Of a stretch of 39,190 nucleotides of DNA, positions 26,588 through 34,730 are shown in pieces. A program made the translations under genes and the position numbers. Origin of the DNA: Rosettibacter sp964572725 (GTDB lineage Bacteria; Bacteroidota; Ignavibacteria; Ignavibacteriales; Melioribacteraceae); contig CAZNFW010000027.1 of NCBI GenBank assembly GCA_964572725.1, forward strand, positions 1-39,190, in the 5' to 3' direction. Under the pieces are notes generated by a model. That model was not told where the DNA came from and searched no databases. It saw only the letters and a program-made list of their open reading frames with translations. Within the stretch, counting starts at the first letter, position 1. The number at the start of each line of letters is the position of its first letter.

Positions 26588-27633
26588 AAAATCTCATTCA
26601 GTTTTTCAAGAAATAAATTATTTTCGTCAGGTGTCCCAATTGTAACTCTCAAGTAACCTGCAAAATTATATTGATTGCTTCTGTCTCGAATAATAATTTT
26701 ATTTTTTTCAAGAAAACTATAAACTTCTTTTGGATTTTCTACTTTAAAAGAAATAAAATTTGAATCCGAAGGCAACACATTTAATATTTTTTTATTCGAT
26801 TTCAATGAAGAATATACTCTTTCTCTTTCCTGTAGAATCATCTTTGTGTATTCATTTCTTTTGTCAATATTTTGAAGTGCAATACTGACAGCTTCTGCTG
26901 TAAGTTTACTGATATTGTATGGTAATTTTATTTTGAAAAATATATTTATAATTTCTTTTGAAGCTGCACAAAAGCCGCAGCGAACTCCCGCCATTCCCCA
27001 TGCTTTTGAAAATGTTCTCATTACAATCAAATTTGGAAATTCGAGTGTGTATTTTATCAGACCCTCATCCTGAGCAAAGTCAATATAAGCTTCGTCAACA
27101 AGCACTATGATATTTAATTTCCTTGTTAACTCAAGAATTTTTTCTTTATCAAGCAAATTTGCAGTGGGATTATTAGGCGAACATAAGAATAAAATTTTCG
27201 TTTTTTCATTTACGGCTTTTTCAATTCCATAAATATTCAAATTATAGTCATCAGTTAATGGAACATTAATAACTTCCACTTGATTTATATCGCATGCAAC
27301 TTTATACATACCGTAAGTTGGTTCGCAGACAATAGCATTATCTACTGACGGATTACAAAAAATTCTAACTGCTAAATCAATAATTTCATCAGAACCAACT
27401 CCAAAGAATAAATTTTCCACAGGAATATCTAAGAATTTACTTACACCTTCTCTCATCTTCTTTTGATATGGATCTGGATAACGATTAACACCAGAGAAAT
27501 CTTCATCAGGCAACACTGTTCCAAAACTATTTTCATTAGCATCAAGAAGAATTCCTTCAGTATGCGATTGACGAGCAGAAGTATAAGGTTTTAGTTCTAA
27601 AATATTTTTTCTTACTAATTTTTCTATGTTCAT
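26584..27633 (-). CDS. hisC: Histidinol-phosphate aminotransferase
   Basis: A 349-residue fold-type I PLP enzyme. HisC landmarks include LDANENSFG near the N-terminus, LFFGVGSDEIIDLAVR, FLCSPNNPTANLL, VDEAYIDFAQ, the PLP lysine in MRTFSKAWGMAGVRCGF, and FLRVT-type LRVTIGTPDENN at the end. It transaminates imidazole acetol phosphate with glutamate. It overlaps hisD and hisB by 4 bp each. Its product must be dephosphorylated by a phosphatase that is not recognisable in this operon. Confidence 0.95.
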   Translation of the reverse strand: MNIEKLVRKNILELKPYTSARQSHTEGILLDANENSFGTVLPDEDFSGVNRYPDPYQKKMREGVSKFLDIPVENLFFGVGSDEIIDLAVRIFCNPSVDNAIVCEPTYGMYKVACDINQVEVINVPLTDDYNLNIYGIEKAVNEKTKILFLCSPNNPTANLLDKEKILELTRKLNIIVLVDEAYIDFAQDEGLIKYTLEFPNLIVMRTFSKAWGMAGVRCGFCAASKEIINIFFKIKLPYNISKLTAEAVSIALQNIDKRNEYTKMILQERERVYSSLKSNKKILNVLPSDSNFISFKVENPKEVYSFLEKNKIIIRDRSNQYNFAGYLRVTIGTPDENNLFLEKLNEIL

Positions 27634-28913
27634 TTATTCAACCTTATTTTTATTGCATTAGCATGAGCCTGCAGTTCTTCAACCTCAGCAAGTGTAATTA
27701 CTGTTTGAGCAATTTTCTCTAATCCATCTTTTGATAATTTTTGAAAAGTTATCGACTTCATAAATGATTCAACATTAACTCCGCTGAATGATTTTGCATA
27801 ACCATAAGTTGGCAGCGAGTGATTTGTTCCAGATGCATAATCTCCTGCACTTTCAGGTGAATAATTTCCTATAAAAACTGAACCAGCATTTATTATTTTC
27901 TTAATAAATTTAGTGGGATTTCGGACTGCCAGAATCAAATGTTCAGGTGCATATCTATTACTAATTTCAATTGCCTCTTCAAAATTTTGAACCAGAATTA
28001 TTCTTGAATTATTGAGAGATTTCTCTGCAATTAATTTTCTTGGTAAAAATTGAATCTGATTTTTTAATTCAACTAAAACCTGTTCTGCTAAATTTTTGCT
28101 TGTTGTTACCAAAATTACCTGAGAGTCTTCACCATGTTCAGCTTGCGATAATAAATCAGCAGCAACAAAAGCACTTTTTGCAGAATCATCTGCAATAATT
28201 AAAACTTCACTTGGCCCTGCAGGCATGTCAATTGCACATCCATCAGGGTCAATGCTTACAAGTGTTTTAGCAGCGGTTACAAATTGATTGCCCGGACCAA
28301 AAATTTTATCAACTTTTTTTACATCTTCGATTCCAAAAGCCATCATTGCAATTGCATGAGCCCCGCCAATTTTATAAAATTCATCCACTTCGCAAATTCT
28401 TGCAGCAAATGCCAAAGCAGGATTAACTTCATTTTTAACTGGGGAACAAACAATTACTCGTTTACAATCAGCTATTCTGGCAGGTATTCCCAGCATAAGC
28501 ATTGTAGAAACTAAAACAGCACTTCCACCCGGTACATATAAACCAACATTCTCAATCGGAACAGATTTACGCCAGCATTTAATTCCCGGCATTGTTTCAA
28601 TTTCGTACCCATTATTCTTCTGTCTTTCATGAAACTTATAAATATTCTCTGCAGCTGTAATTATTGCTTTGCGAACATCTTTAGATAATTTTTTTTCTGC
28701 TTTTGATAATTCATTTTTATTAATAAGAATATTTTCATCCTGCAAACCGTCAAATTTTTTTGCATATCTTACAACAGCACTTCTTCCTTTCTTCTTTACA
28801 TTTTGAAGTATTGGTTTAACTTGTTCATAAATCTCTGCTGTTTTAATAGCAGGACGAGTTAATAATTTTTCAATCTGTTTTTCAGTTAAATTTTTAAAAT
28901 CAATGATTTTCAT
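27630..28913 (-). CDS. hisD: Histidinol dehydrogenase
   Basis: 427 residues, normal for HisD. Clear motifs: VPGGSAVLVSTMLMLGIPA, GGAHAIAMMAFG, KIFGPGNQFVTAAK, IDMPAGPSEVLIIAD, the zinc and catalytic region LLSQAEHGEDSQVILV, RYAPEHLILAV, and SAGDYASGTNHSLPTYGYA. It oxidises histidinol twice with NAD to histidine. It starts within the hisG stop (ATGA, 4 bp overlap), so translation is coupled. Confidence 0.97.
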   Translation of the reverse strand: MKIIDFKNLTEKQIEKLLTRPAIKTAEIYEQVKPILQNVKKKGRSAVVRYAKKFDGLQDENILINKNELSKAEKKLSKDVRKAIITAAENIYKFHERQKNNGYEIETMPGIKCWRKSVPIENVGLYVPGGSAVLVSTMLMLGIPARIADCKRVIVCSPVKNEVNPALAFAARICEVDEFYKIGGAHAIAMMAFGIEDVKKVDKIFGPGNQFVTAAKTLVSIDPDGCAIDMPAGPSEVLIIADDSAKSAFVAADLLSQAEHGEDSQVILVTTSKNLAEQVLVELKNQIQFLPRKLIAEKSLNNSRIILVQNFEEAIEISNRYAPEHLILAVRNPTKFIKKIINAGSVFIGNYSPESAGDYASGTNHSLPTYGYAKSFSGVNVESFMKSITFQKLSKDGLEKIAQTVITLAEVEELQAHANAIKIRLNK

Positions 28914-29779
28914 ATTATCATATTCTCAATTGGTAAAAGTAAAATTCCAGAAGCACCGGCATTTTTCAATTTCTGATAAATTTCCCAGAATTGTTCTGCA
29001 GGTATTACTGCATGAACTGCAACCATTGAAGGATCAGCTAATGGAAGAATGGTTGGACTTTTAAGCGAAGGGATAATTTTTTCAATTTCTTCGAGAGCAT
29101 CTTTGGGTGCATTCATCATTAAATATTTTGATGTTTTTGCTGTTAATGCAGAATCAATTCTAACCAATAAATTATTCAACAACGAACTTTTGTTTTCATC
29201 ATTATCAATAAATTTATTTTTAATTAAAACTGCTTCAGATGAAAAAACATCAAATGATTTTTTAAGTTTATTAAGCTTTAGTGTATTCCCAGTTGAAACC
29301 AAATCACAAATAACATCTGCAACTCCAAGTGACGGGGCAATTTCCACTGAACCGCTAATTTCTACTATTGTTGCTTTAATATTATTTTCATCAAGAAATT
29401 TTTTTAAAAGATTTGGATAAGAAGTAGCAATTCTTTTCCCATTAAGTTCAGATATACTGCTGAGTGTTTTATTTTCCGGGATTGCTAAAGATAAATTACA
29501 TTTGCCATAACCTAACTTTCGAATAACATCAACTTCTGCATTTCTTTCATACAAAACATCTTCTCCTACAATTCCTATGTCTGCAACACCATCACTTACA
29601 TATTCTGGAATATCATCATCACGAAGGAATAAAATATCAAGATCAAAATTTCTCGTAGTAATAATTAATCTTTCTGAATAATCTTCAATATCAAGACCGC
29701 AGTTACGCAAAAGCTGAAGTGATTTATCGGTTAATCTTCCTCTTTTTTGTAAAGCTAATTTTAAATTTCCATTTAACAT
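28910..29779 (-). CDS. hisG: ATP phosphoribosyltransferase, long form
   Basis: About 289 residues from ATG 29779. Catalytic lobes: LKLALQKRGRLTDKSLQLL, LFLRDDDIPEYVSDGVADIG, VEISGSVEIAPSLGVADVICD and VSTGNTL. The C-terminal ~75 residues (LMMNAPKDALEEIEKIIPSL to GILLLPIENMII) are the ACT-like domain of the long, histidine-feedback-inhibited type. It commits ATP and PRPP to histidine synthesis. An in-frame ATG at 29791 is possible, but it lies 5 bases past the terminator U-run with no ribosome site; GGGGTGG placed 3-9 bases before ATG 29779 favours the later start. It heads the operon and is preceded by the attenuator. Confidence 0.95.
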   Translation of the reverse strand: MLNGNLKLALQKRGRLTDKSLQLLRNCGLDIEDYSERLIITTRNFDLDILFLRDDDIPEYVSDGVADIGIVGEDVLYERNAEVDVIRKLGYGKCNLSLAIPENKTLSSISELNGKRIATSYPNLLKKFLDENNIKATIVEISGSVEIAPSLGVADVICDLVSTGNTLKLNKLKKSFDVFSSEAVLIKNKFIDNDENKSSLLNNLLVRIDSALTAKTSKYLMMNAPKDALEEIEKIIPSLKSPTILPLADPSMVAVHAVIPAEQFWEIYQKLKNAGASGILLLPIENMII

Positions 29780-29796
29780 ATTCCACCCCATATAAC

Positions 29797-29824
29797 AAAA
29801 AACCCCGACATGCGCCGGGGTTTT
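29797..29824 (-). terminator. his operon attenuator: intrinsic terminator hairpin
   Basis: On the minus strand AAAACCCCG (29824-29816), an 8-base loop and CGGGGTTTT form a 9-bp stem whose 3' arm runs into TTTTTTG. It ends about 10-20 bases before hisG and lies 22 bases after the leader ORF stop, where an attenuator should be. Confidence 0.85.
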
Positions 29825-29862
29825 ATTGAAAATTAATTATTTAATTTATAGTATACCGGCGC
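29812..29862 (-). promoter_or_regulatory. his operon antiterminator pairing
   Basis: GCGCCGG (minus strand, 29862-29856, inside leader codons 18-20) is perfectly complementary to CCGGCGC (29818-29812), which covers the 5' arm and loop of the terminator. The two structures cannot coexist. A ribosome stalled on the His codons would leave GCGCCGG free and allow read-through; a ribosome at the leader stop would cover it and allow termination. Confidence 0.75.
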
Positions 29863-29914
29863 TTCTCTCAAGAGGTAAATGATGATGAATATGATGATAT
29901 ACTAACTTTTTCAT
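29846..29914 (-). CDS. hisL: Histidine operon leader peptide
   Basis: A 22-codon ORF starting at ATG 29914 with the sequence MKKLVYHHIHHH followed by ten residues and TAA (29848-29846). Five of residues 7-12 are histidine, all coded CAT. It lies directly upstream of the terminator/antiterminator pair and hisG, the same layout as the leader peptides of enterobacterial his operons. The peptide itself has no further role; stalling at the His codons when charged tRNA-His is scarce would favour antitermination. No strong Shine-Dalgarno is visible. It is too short for standard gene calling. The attenuation role is inferred from established leader-peptide mechanisms and the visible complementarity. 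Confidence 0.85.
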   Translation of the reverse strand: MKKLVYHHIHHHLPLERSAGIL

Positions 29915-29937
29915 TAGTCTTGTAAATTTTTGTTGTA

Positions 29938-29965
29938 AATTTAGAAAACTTTGATTAAGAAACAA
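29938..29965 (-). promoter_or_regulatory. Candidate his operon promoter
   Basis: Minus strand: TTGTTT (29965-29960), a 16-bp spacer and TAAATT (29943-29938), giving a start about 17 bases before the leader ATG. The -10 matches 4/6. The position is right for a short leader transcript, but the match is weak in AT-rich DNA. Confidence 0.3.
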
Positions 29966-29990
29966 AAATATTTTTTTAAGGAATTAAAAA

Positions 29991-30803
29991 ATGCTTTGCT
30001 ACTTTACATCTGACTTACATGGACATAAATCGAGATACGAAAAATTATTTAACTTAATTATTCAAGAAATACCACAAATTTTATTTTTAACAGGTGATTT
30101 ACTTCCTCATCGTTCTCCACAAACTTTTTTAATGGATTATATTGTACCAAGTCTAAAAAGAATTAAAAATATTCTATCGGAAAAATATCCACAGATATAT
30201 ATAATACTTGGAAACAATGATGAAAGAATTTACGAAGAAATCATTGAGAATATTAGCAGAGAAAAATTGTGGAATTATATCCATTTCAAAAAAATAAAAT
30301 TAGATAATTATAATATCTGTGGTTATAATTATTCTCCACCTTCACCATTTTTACTAAAAGATTGGGAAAAGTATGATATAAATCATGAAATTAAAAAAGG
30401 TTGTATATCACCTGAGACAGGTAGAAGAACAGTCGAAATTCCTGAAGAAGAAAAATTATCTACAATTCAAAATGATTTAGAAAAATTAGGAGCTGAAATA
30501 AATCATGCTAATTCTATATTTTTATTCCACGCTCCACCATATAAAACAAATTTAGACAGAATTGGCAGCAGAATAGAGTCCGATTCTCATGCAGGAAGTA
30601 AAGCTATTAGAAAATTTATTGAAAAGAATCGTCCATATATAACATTACATGGTCATATTCATGAATCAACAAGAATAACAGGGAAATGGAAAGATAAAAT
30701 AGGCAGAACAATTTGTTTTAATGGTGCTCATGATGGCGAAGAATTATCAATTATAAAATTTTATATTGATAATCCAGAAAATGCAGAACGAATTTTAATT
30801 TGA
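29991..30803 (+). CDS. Calcineurin-like metallophosphoesterase
   Basis: A 270-residue protein with the full metallophosphoesterase motif series: DLHG near residue 8, LTGDLLPH, GNND (about residue 75), FLFHAPPYKT, and the C-terminal LHGHIHES. These supply the histidine, aspartate and asparagine ligands of a dinuclear metal centre. The family ranges over nucleases, nucleotide phosphatases and lipid-precursor hydrolases, so the substrate is not predictable. No signal peptide, so it is cytoplasmic. AAGGA lies 8 bases before the ATG. It is transcribed divergently from the his operon across a 76-bp gap, and its 3' end overlaps the convergent downstream gene by 9 bp. Confidence 0.85.
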   Translation: MLCYFTSDLHGHKSRYEKLFNLIIQEIPQILFLTGDLLPHRSPQTFLMDYIVPSLKRIKNILSEKYPQIYIILGNNDERIYEEIIENISREKLWNYIHFKKIKLDNYNICGYNYSPPSPFLLKDWEKYDINHEIKKGCISPETGRRTVEIPEEEKLSTIQNDLEKLGAEINHANSIFLFHAPPYKTNLDRIGSRIESDSHAGSKAIRKFIEKNRPYITLHGHIHESTRITGKWKDKIGRTICFNGAHDGEELSIIKFYIDNPENAERILI

Positions 30804-33800
30804 CTTAGATTTTAATTTCAACGGATGAGCAGCTTCAGTCAAAGTACTAATTTTTAATGCATAACTTGTTTTATTTTCAATATCGTCATCAGTTATATAA
30901 TGAACATCCAGTAAACCCTGAGTTTTTATACCAGTTCGTAAGTAATTAATTTCACTCAAGCACAAACTCCAACCTTCAAACCACAATTCGAGTTCATACT
31001 TTTTGCATTTTTCTTTATCTATATGAACAATTAAATCTATATCACTTGCTGGTCCAGAAACTGCATCTTTAGTGCTGCCAAATATGTAAATACCTTTAAC
31101 ACCAAATCTTTCTCCGTCAAGTTCAGAAGCAATTTTTTCTGCCATTTTCATTCTCCATCGCCAGTGGTCACTCGGATGAAAATTTACACTTTCTTTAATT
31201 TCTTTTTCGATTTGAATGTCCATCGATGGAGCAACAAACATTGCTATTGCTTCATCATATTCAGCATTCATCAATACACGTAAAATCATTCCGCCAGTAG
31301 ATTTCACAACATCTATAACTCTAATAGTATCCTGCAGATAATAGTATTCAGGTAAAAGATTTTCAAAAATATTTTCTGATTGAGTTAAGAATTGCTCATT
31401 AAATATAATCCCCTCATCATCAGGATAAAGGGGCAGATATTTAATATTAGACTCAACTAAATCCTGGAAGAAATGAGTTCCAAAAGAAACTTCCGGTACA
31501 TAATTGCCTTTCTTTCGTGCAATTTCTATGAGCATTGCAGTATTGTTAATATCGGAATAAGTTACACTTACACCTAATTTAATATCACCACGACTGCCCC
31601 ATCTGCCCGGGCCCATTAAAATAAATTTTCTTTTTGGTAATAGTTTATTTAATTTGCTTACAGCTCTTCCAACTTGAATTAATTTATTTCTTTCAGAAAT
31701 TTCATTGTATTTTATCGGGTCAACATAAACAATATGAGTAATTTCAGGAACTCTTCCATTAGACACAAACTTTTTTGCTGTAAAAAGAATTTTTTCAACA
31801 GGAACATCTTTGGGAATTATATCAACAGCAGTTTCTCTTGAACGACTTTGCGGCCGACATTGCAGCAGATAAAAATCCTTGCTGTCACAAGCAAACTCTA
31901 CATCAATTGGTGTTTTCATTTTAGATTGAAGGGTTTTCAGAATTGTATCAATTTTTTTGAGAAAATCAGTTTTCAAAAATAATCCATCAAATGTAACAAC
32001 GTATTCTTTAGATGGGTCATCAAATTCAAAAGCCATTGGTTGACGTATAATGTTCCCTTGCAGAACAGAAAACACTAAATCAAAAGAAGGGAAATTATTA
32101 TTTGTTTCTTCAAGAAATTTTTTTATTGAGATTGTTTCAAACTCATTAGTCTTTAAATTAATCACATCAATATTTTTAGGAGAATATCTTAACATTTCTT
32201 CTGGAGAAACATTTACTCTTAAATTTGGTTGAGTCGGTGAAATTAAAATGGGGTAATCATCACTTAATCTATCAACTGCACGAGTTCCCAAACCCGGGAC
32301 GAGACGAACCAAACCATCTTCTCTTTTAATTCTTGGAGACCATCTAAATTCATTCAAGCTGAAGGCAACACCGGCAAAAGATGGTAAGAAATAATTTCCA
32401 ATTCTTGTCCCTACAACTTCTTGAATCATAATTCCCATTTCTTCATGGAAATCCAATAATCCTCTTTCAATTCTGTATTCAATTGGGTCCGGTCCAAATG
32501 TCGAAGCATAAACTTCAGCTATTGCGTCCATTAAAGAAGCAAGTCGTTGCTGCTTTGTTCCCTGATTTGCAAGGAACAAACTCTTATATTTTCCAGAGAA
32601 TGTGGCATCCATCTGGTCTTCGAGTAAACTTGAACTTCTCACAATTAAAGGTCTGTCACCAAAATCATCTAATGCAACTGATAATCCTTTCACTATATCT
32701 GGAGGAAATTCAGAATTTTTAAATAATTGAACAATATGAGGATATTCAATTCTTACTTCATCTATTTCTTTATATTTTTGTTCAAGAACCTCTTCTAAGT
32801 TATTATATTGCATGAAATTAAGTATTCCATCTGAAGCTATATACCATGTCTTAGGAACTTTAATATTTTTCAACAGTTCATTATTTTCCGCTTCTTTTTG
32901 TAAAATATGAGAAGCAATAAATAAACCAGCACTTTTACCGCCAAGTTTTCCGTGACTACCCGGCGGGAATATCATTTTATCAATTAACTTATAAAAATCA
33001 GTTAACTTAACGTATTCTTTCGCAATCGAAATAAAATTAAGCTGGTCTGTGAAAAATCGTCGGAGCAAGGAAACACGCAAACCTTTAATAGTTGATGGTG
33101 GCAATTCAAATTTTTCCGGAGCCAGATGATAATATTTACGTAAAGCATCTGCTATTTCTGTTAAAGATGTGTCCTGATTGTCAACAACTTTAATCAATGC
33201 ACTTGATTTATCTTCTTGAATCCATTTTTGAATTTTATTAAGTATTACTTCATCTGGCAAATTATCATCAGCTAATCTCTGAATTGTTTCGACATATTCA
33301 TCATAATTTATAATCTTTTCAACTCTTATTGGTTTGTTTTCGTCCTGCTCATCACTATCATTATATCCAATTCTAATTCTTCTTGAAATATTAGAATGCT
33401 TCATTAGCAACTCAGCTTCTTCTATTCCTTTCCAGCACAAAAGATTAAGAAGTTTTCTCATTAAACTCATAAAAAGATTTGGGTCGGTCTTTCGTATCAT
33501 ATCTAAAACAATTTTCCATTCACCTCTAATTGTTTTACCTACATCTTTTCTAGCATTTTGAAGCTCTTCAAAAACATTTTTTAATTTTTGATGAAGTATA
33601 AAATGTCCCAATCTTTCAGCAATTGTATTCAGCAATCTTTTTTCTTCTTTGAGGAAGGGACTACCATCAACCATTGGGACTTCTTTAGTATAATAAACAA
33701 AAATTTGCCCAACAGCTTTTTCCTGAACTATAATATCAGTACTTATCACCCACGGTGTTTCTTCAAATTCAGAAGTTTGATAAACAATATCACCATATAC

Positions 33801-34007
33801 TAATTTAGCTTTACAGAATTCAGAATATTGAAATCCTGTTGGAATTGCATCAAGAACAGTAAGAAAAGCTTGACGCAAAGAAATTTCGGAACGATTAAGA
33901 TTATCCTCTATCGTATATAAACAATTGAGCTCCTTTGTTCTTTCTTGCAGCTGCAAGATAAGATTATCATTTTGCTTATTATTATTTTGTTTATCATCAT
34001 TTAACAT
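30795..34007 (-). CDS. GAF-like / PEP-synthase ATP-grasp / nucleotidyltransferase fusion protein
   Basis: A 1070-residue cytoplasmic protein. Residues ~10-150 hold a short coiled coil (LQLQERTKELNCLYTIEDN) and a GAF-like sensor fold. Residues ~345-725 match the pyruvate phosphate dikinase / PEP synthase nucleotide-binding domain: GGKSAGLFIAS, RPLIVRSSSLLEDQ, ATFSGKYKS, VDVEFACD-like VEFACDSKDFYLLQCRPQS. The phosphohistidine swivel and PEP/pyruvate TIM-barrel domains of those enzymes are absent. A further conserved region (MGPGRWGSRGD, FGTHFFQDLVES) precedes a C-terminal minimal nucleotidyltransferase with G977-S978 and D989-x-D991 (YIFGSTKDA, SDIDLIVHI). Function is unknown; regulatory phosphotransfer or nucleotidylation is an inference. 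AGGAGG precedes the ATG by 11 bases. Confidence 0.8.
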   Translation of the reverse strand: MLNDDKQNNNKQNDNLILQLQERTKELNCLYTIEDNLNRSEISLRQAFLTVLDAIPTGFQYSEFCKAKLVYGDIVYQTSEFEETPWVISTDIIVQEKAVGQIFVYYTKEVPMVDGSPFLKEEKRLLNTIAERLGHFILHQKLKNVFEELQNARKDVGKTIRGEWKIVLDMIRKTDPNLFMSLMRKLLNLLCWKGIEEAELLMKHSNISRRIRIGYNDSDEQDENKPIRVEKIINYDEYVETIQRLADDNLPDEVILNKIQKWIQEDKSSALIKVVDNQDTSLTEIADALRKYYHLAPEKFELPPSTIKGLRVSLLRRFFTDQLNFISIAKEYVKLTDFYKLIDKMIFPPGSHGKLGGKSAGLFIASHILQKEAENNELLKNIKVPKTWYIASDGILNFMQYNNLEEVLEQKYKEIDEVRIEYPHIVQLFKNSEFPPDIVKGLSVALDDFGDRPLIVRSSSLLEDQMDATFSGKYKSLFLANQGTKQQRLASLMDAIAEVYASTFGPDPIEYRIERGLLDFHEEMGIMIQEVVGTRIGNYFLPSFAGVAFSLNEFRWSPRIKREDGLVRLVPGLGTRAVDRLSDDYPILISPTQPNLRVNVSPEEMLRYSPKNIDVINLKTNEFETISIKKFLEETNNNFPSFDLVFSVLQGNIIRQPMAFEFDDPSKEYVVTFDGLFLKTDFLKKIDTILKTLQSKMKTPIDVEFACDSKDFYLLQCRPQSRSRETAVDIIPKDVPVEKILFTAKKFVSNGRVPEITHIVYVDPIKYNEISERNKLIQVGRAVSKLNKLLPKRKFILMGPGRWGSRGDIKLGVSVTYSDINNTAMLIEIARKKGNYVPEVSFGTHFFQDLVESNIKYLPLYPDDEGIIFNEQFLTQSENIFENLLPEYYYLQDTIRVIDVVKSTGGMILRVLMNAEYDEAIAMFVAPSMDIQIEKEIKESVNFHPSDHWRWRMKMAEKIASELDGERFGVKGIYIFGSTKDAVSGPASDIDLIVHIDKEKCKKYELELWFEGWSLCLSEINYLRTGIKTQGLLDVHYITDDDIENKTSYALKISTLTEAAHPLKLKSKSN

Positions 34008-34243
34008 ATCCTAAAAATCCTCCTCTGGCTTTACCATCCGCTTTTGCTAAAATACTTCTTTTTAATCTAATATGAGAAAAAAATTTTTCTAACAATATTC
34101 ATCTTAAACTTTGAGCCATTCCAATTTATTTACATTTATAATTTATTGAAAAATAAAACACAATAAAACCCCATAAATTATGAAAGAAATGAGAACACCA
34201 TATTTAATTGCTTTAATTATTTCTGGTAAGAAATCCGTACTTT

Positions 34244-34264
34244 AATGATTTTCGGGGAATCATT
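34244..34264. repeat. Perfect 7-bp inverted repeat with GC-rich loop
   Basis: aatgatt (34244-34250) and aatcatt (34258-34264) flank the loop ttcgggg. It could fold in RNA from either strand. There is no U-run, so it is not a convincing terminator; its role is unknown. Confidence 0.4.
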
Positions 34265-34675
34265 TTAGTAGCAAAAACTCCTGCAATCGCTTTATTTAAA
34301 ATCATTCAGAGAACTAGAGAGATTTACTAAAGGAATTTTTATTTTGTTAAAGAAGTAATATAAATCACCCAAATATTTTCCTAATTTCTTTACATATGAT
34401 TTTTTACTTAAAGTAATATTATAAAGTGTTGCAGGATATAAGTTCAAAAACCACTGTTTGCAATAAAATTATTCTCAACCAAAATTATAATACAGGTAAT
34501 TTTGAAGTATTAATTTTTTAGAAATAATTTAATAATAATGAATTCATCTATTTTCCAACATAAACATTTTCAAATTCAGAAATGACTTATGTGAGATTCA
34601 AATAATCTTCTATGAAAATATTCAATAATACAATCATCAAAATTTTTTTGAAATAATTATATCTTGGAAATAAAA

Positions 34676-34709
34676 AAACCAGGAAATGAATGAATTCAAT
34701 TCCTGGTTT
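34676..34709 (-). terminator. Rho-independent terminator of glutamate dehydrogenase
   Basis: aaaccaggaa (34676-34685) pairs perfectly with ttcctggttt (34700-34709). On the minus strand the 3' arm continues into TTTTTTTATTT. It begins 21 bp after the gdhA stop. Confidence 0.9.
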
Positions 34710-34730
34710 AATATTAAAACAAACAGATAA

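Larger units (their letters stand above)
34008..34730. other. Long AT-rich intergenic region
   Basis: 723 bp with no supported gene. It contains the hairpin at 34244-34264 and, at its right end, the glutamate dehydrogenase terminator. Short reading frames occur (for example 21 codons from 34179), but none has a recognisable product or ribosome site. Confidence 0.5.

Noticed and set aside
29049..29420. 123-codon plus-strand open frame inside hisG
   Set aside because: Antisense to a well-conserved gene, no recognisable product and no ribosome site; a frame shadow.
29991..30803. Metallophosphoesterase as the missing histidinol-phosphate phosphatase
   Set aside because: It has the calcineurin-like fold, not the PHP, HAD or inositol-monophosphatase-like folds known for this step, and it is divergent from the his operon.
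30795..34007. Pyruvate phosphate dikinase or PEP synthase
   Set aside because: The phosphohistidine swivel domain and the PEP/pyruvate barrel are missing, so it cannot carry out the full reaction.
34179..34244. 21-codon plus-strand ORF in the long gap
   Set aside because: No ribosome site, no motif and no partner structure; such short frames are expected by chance.
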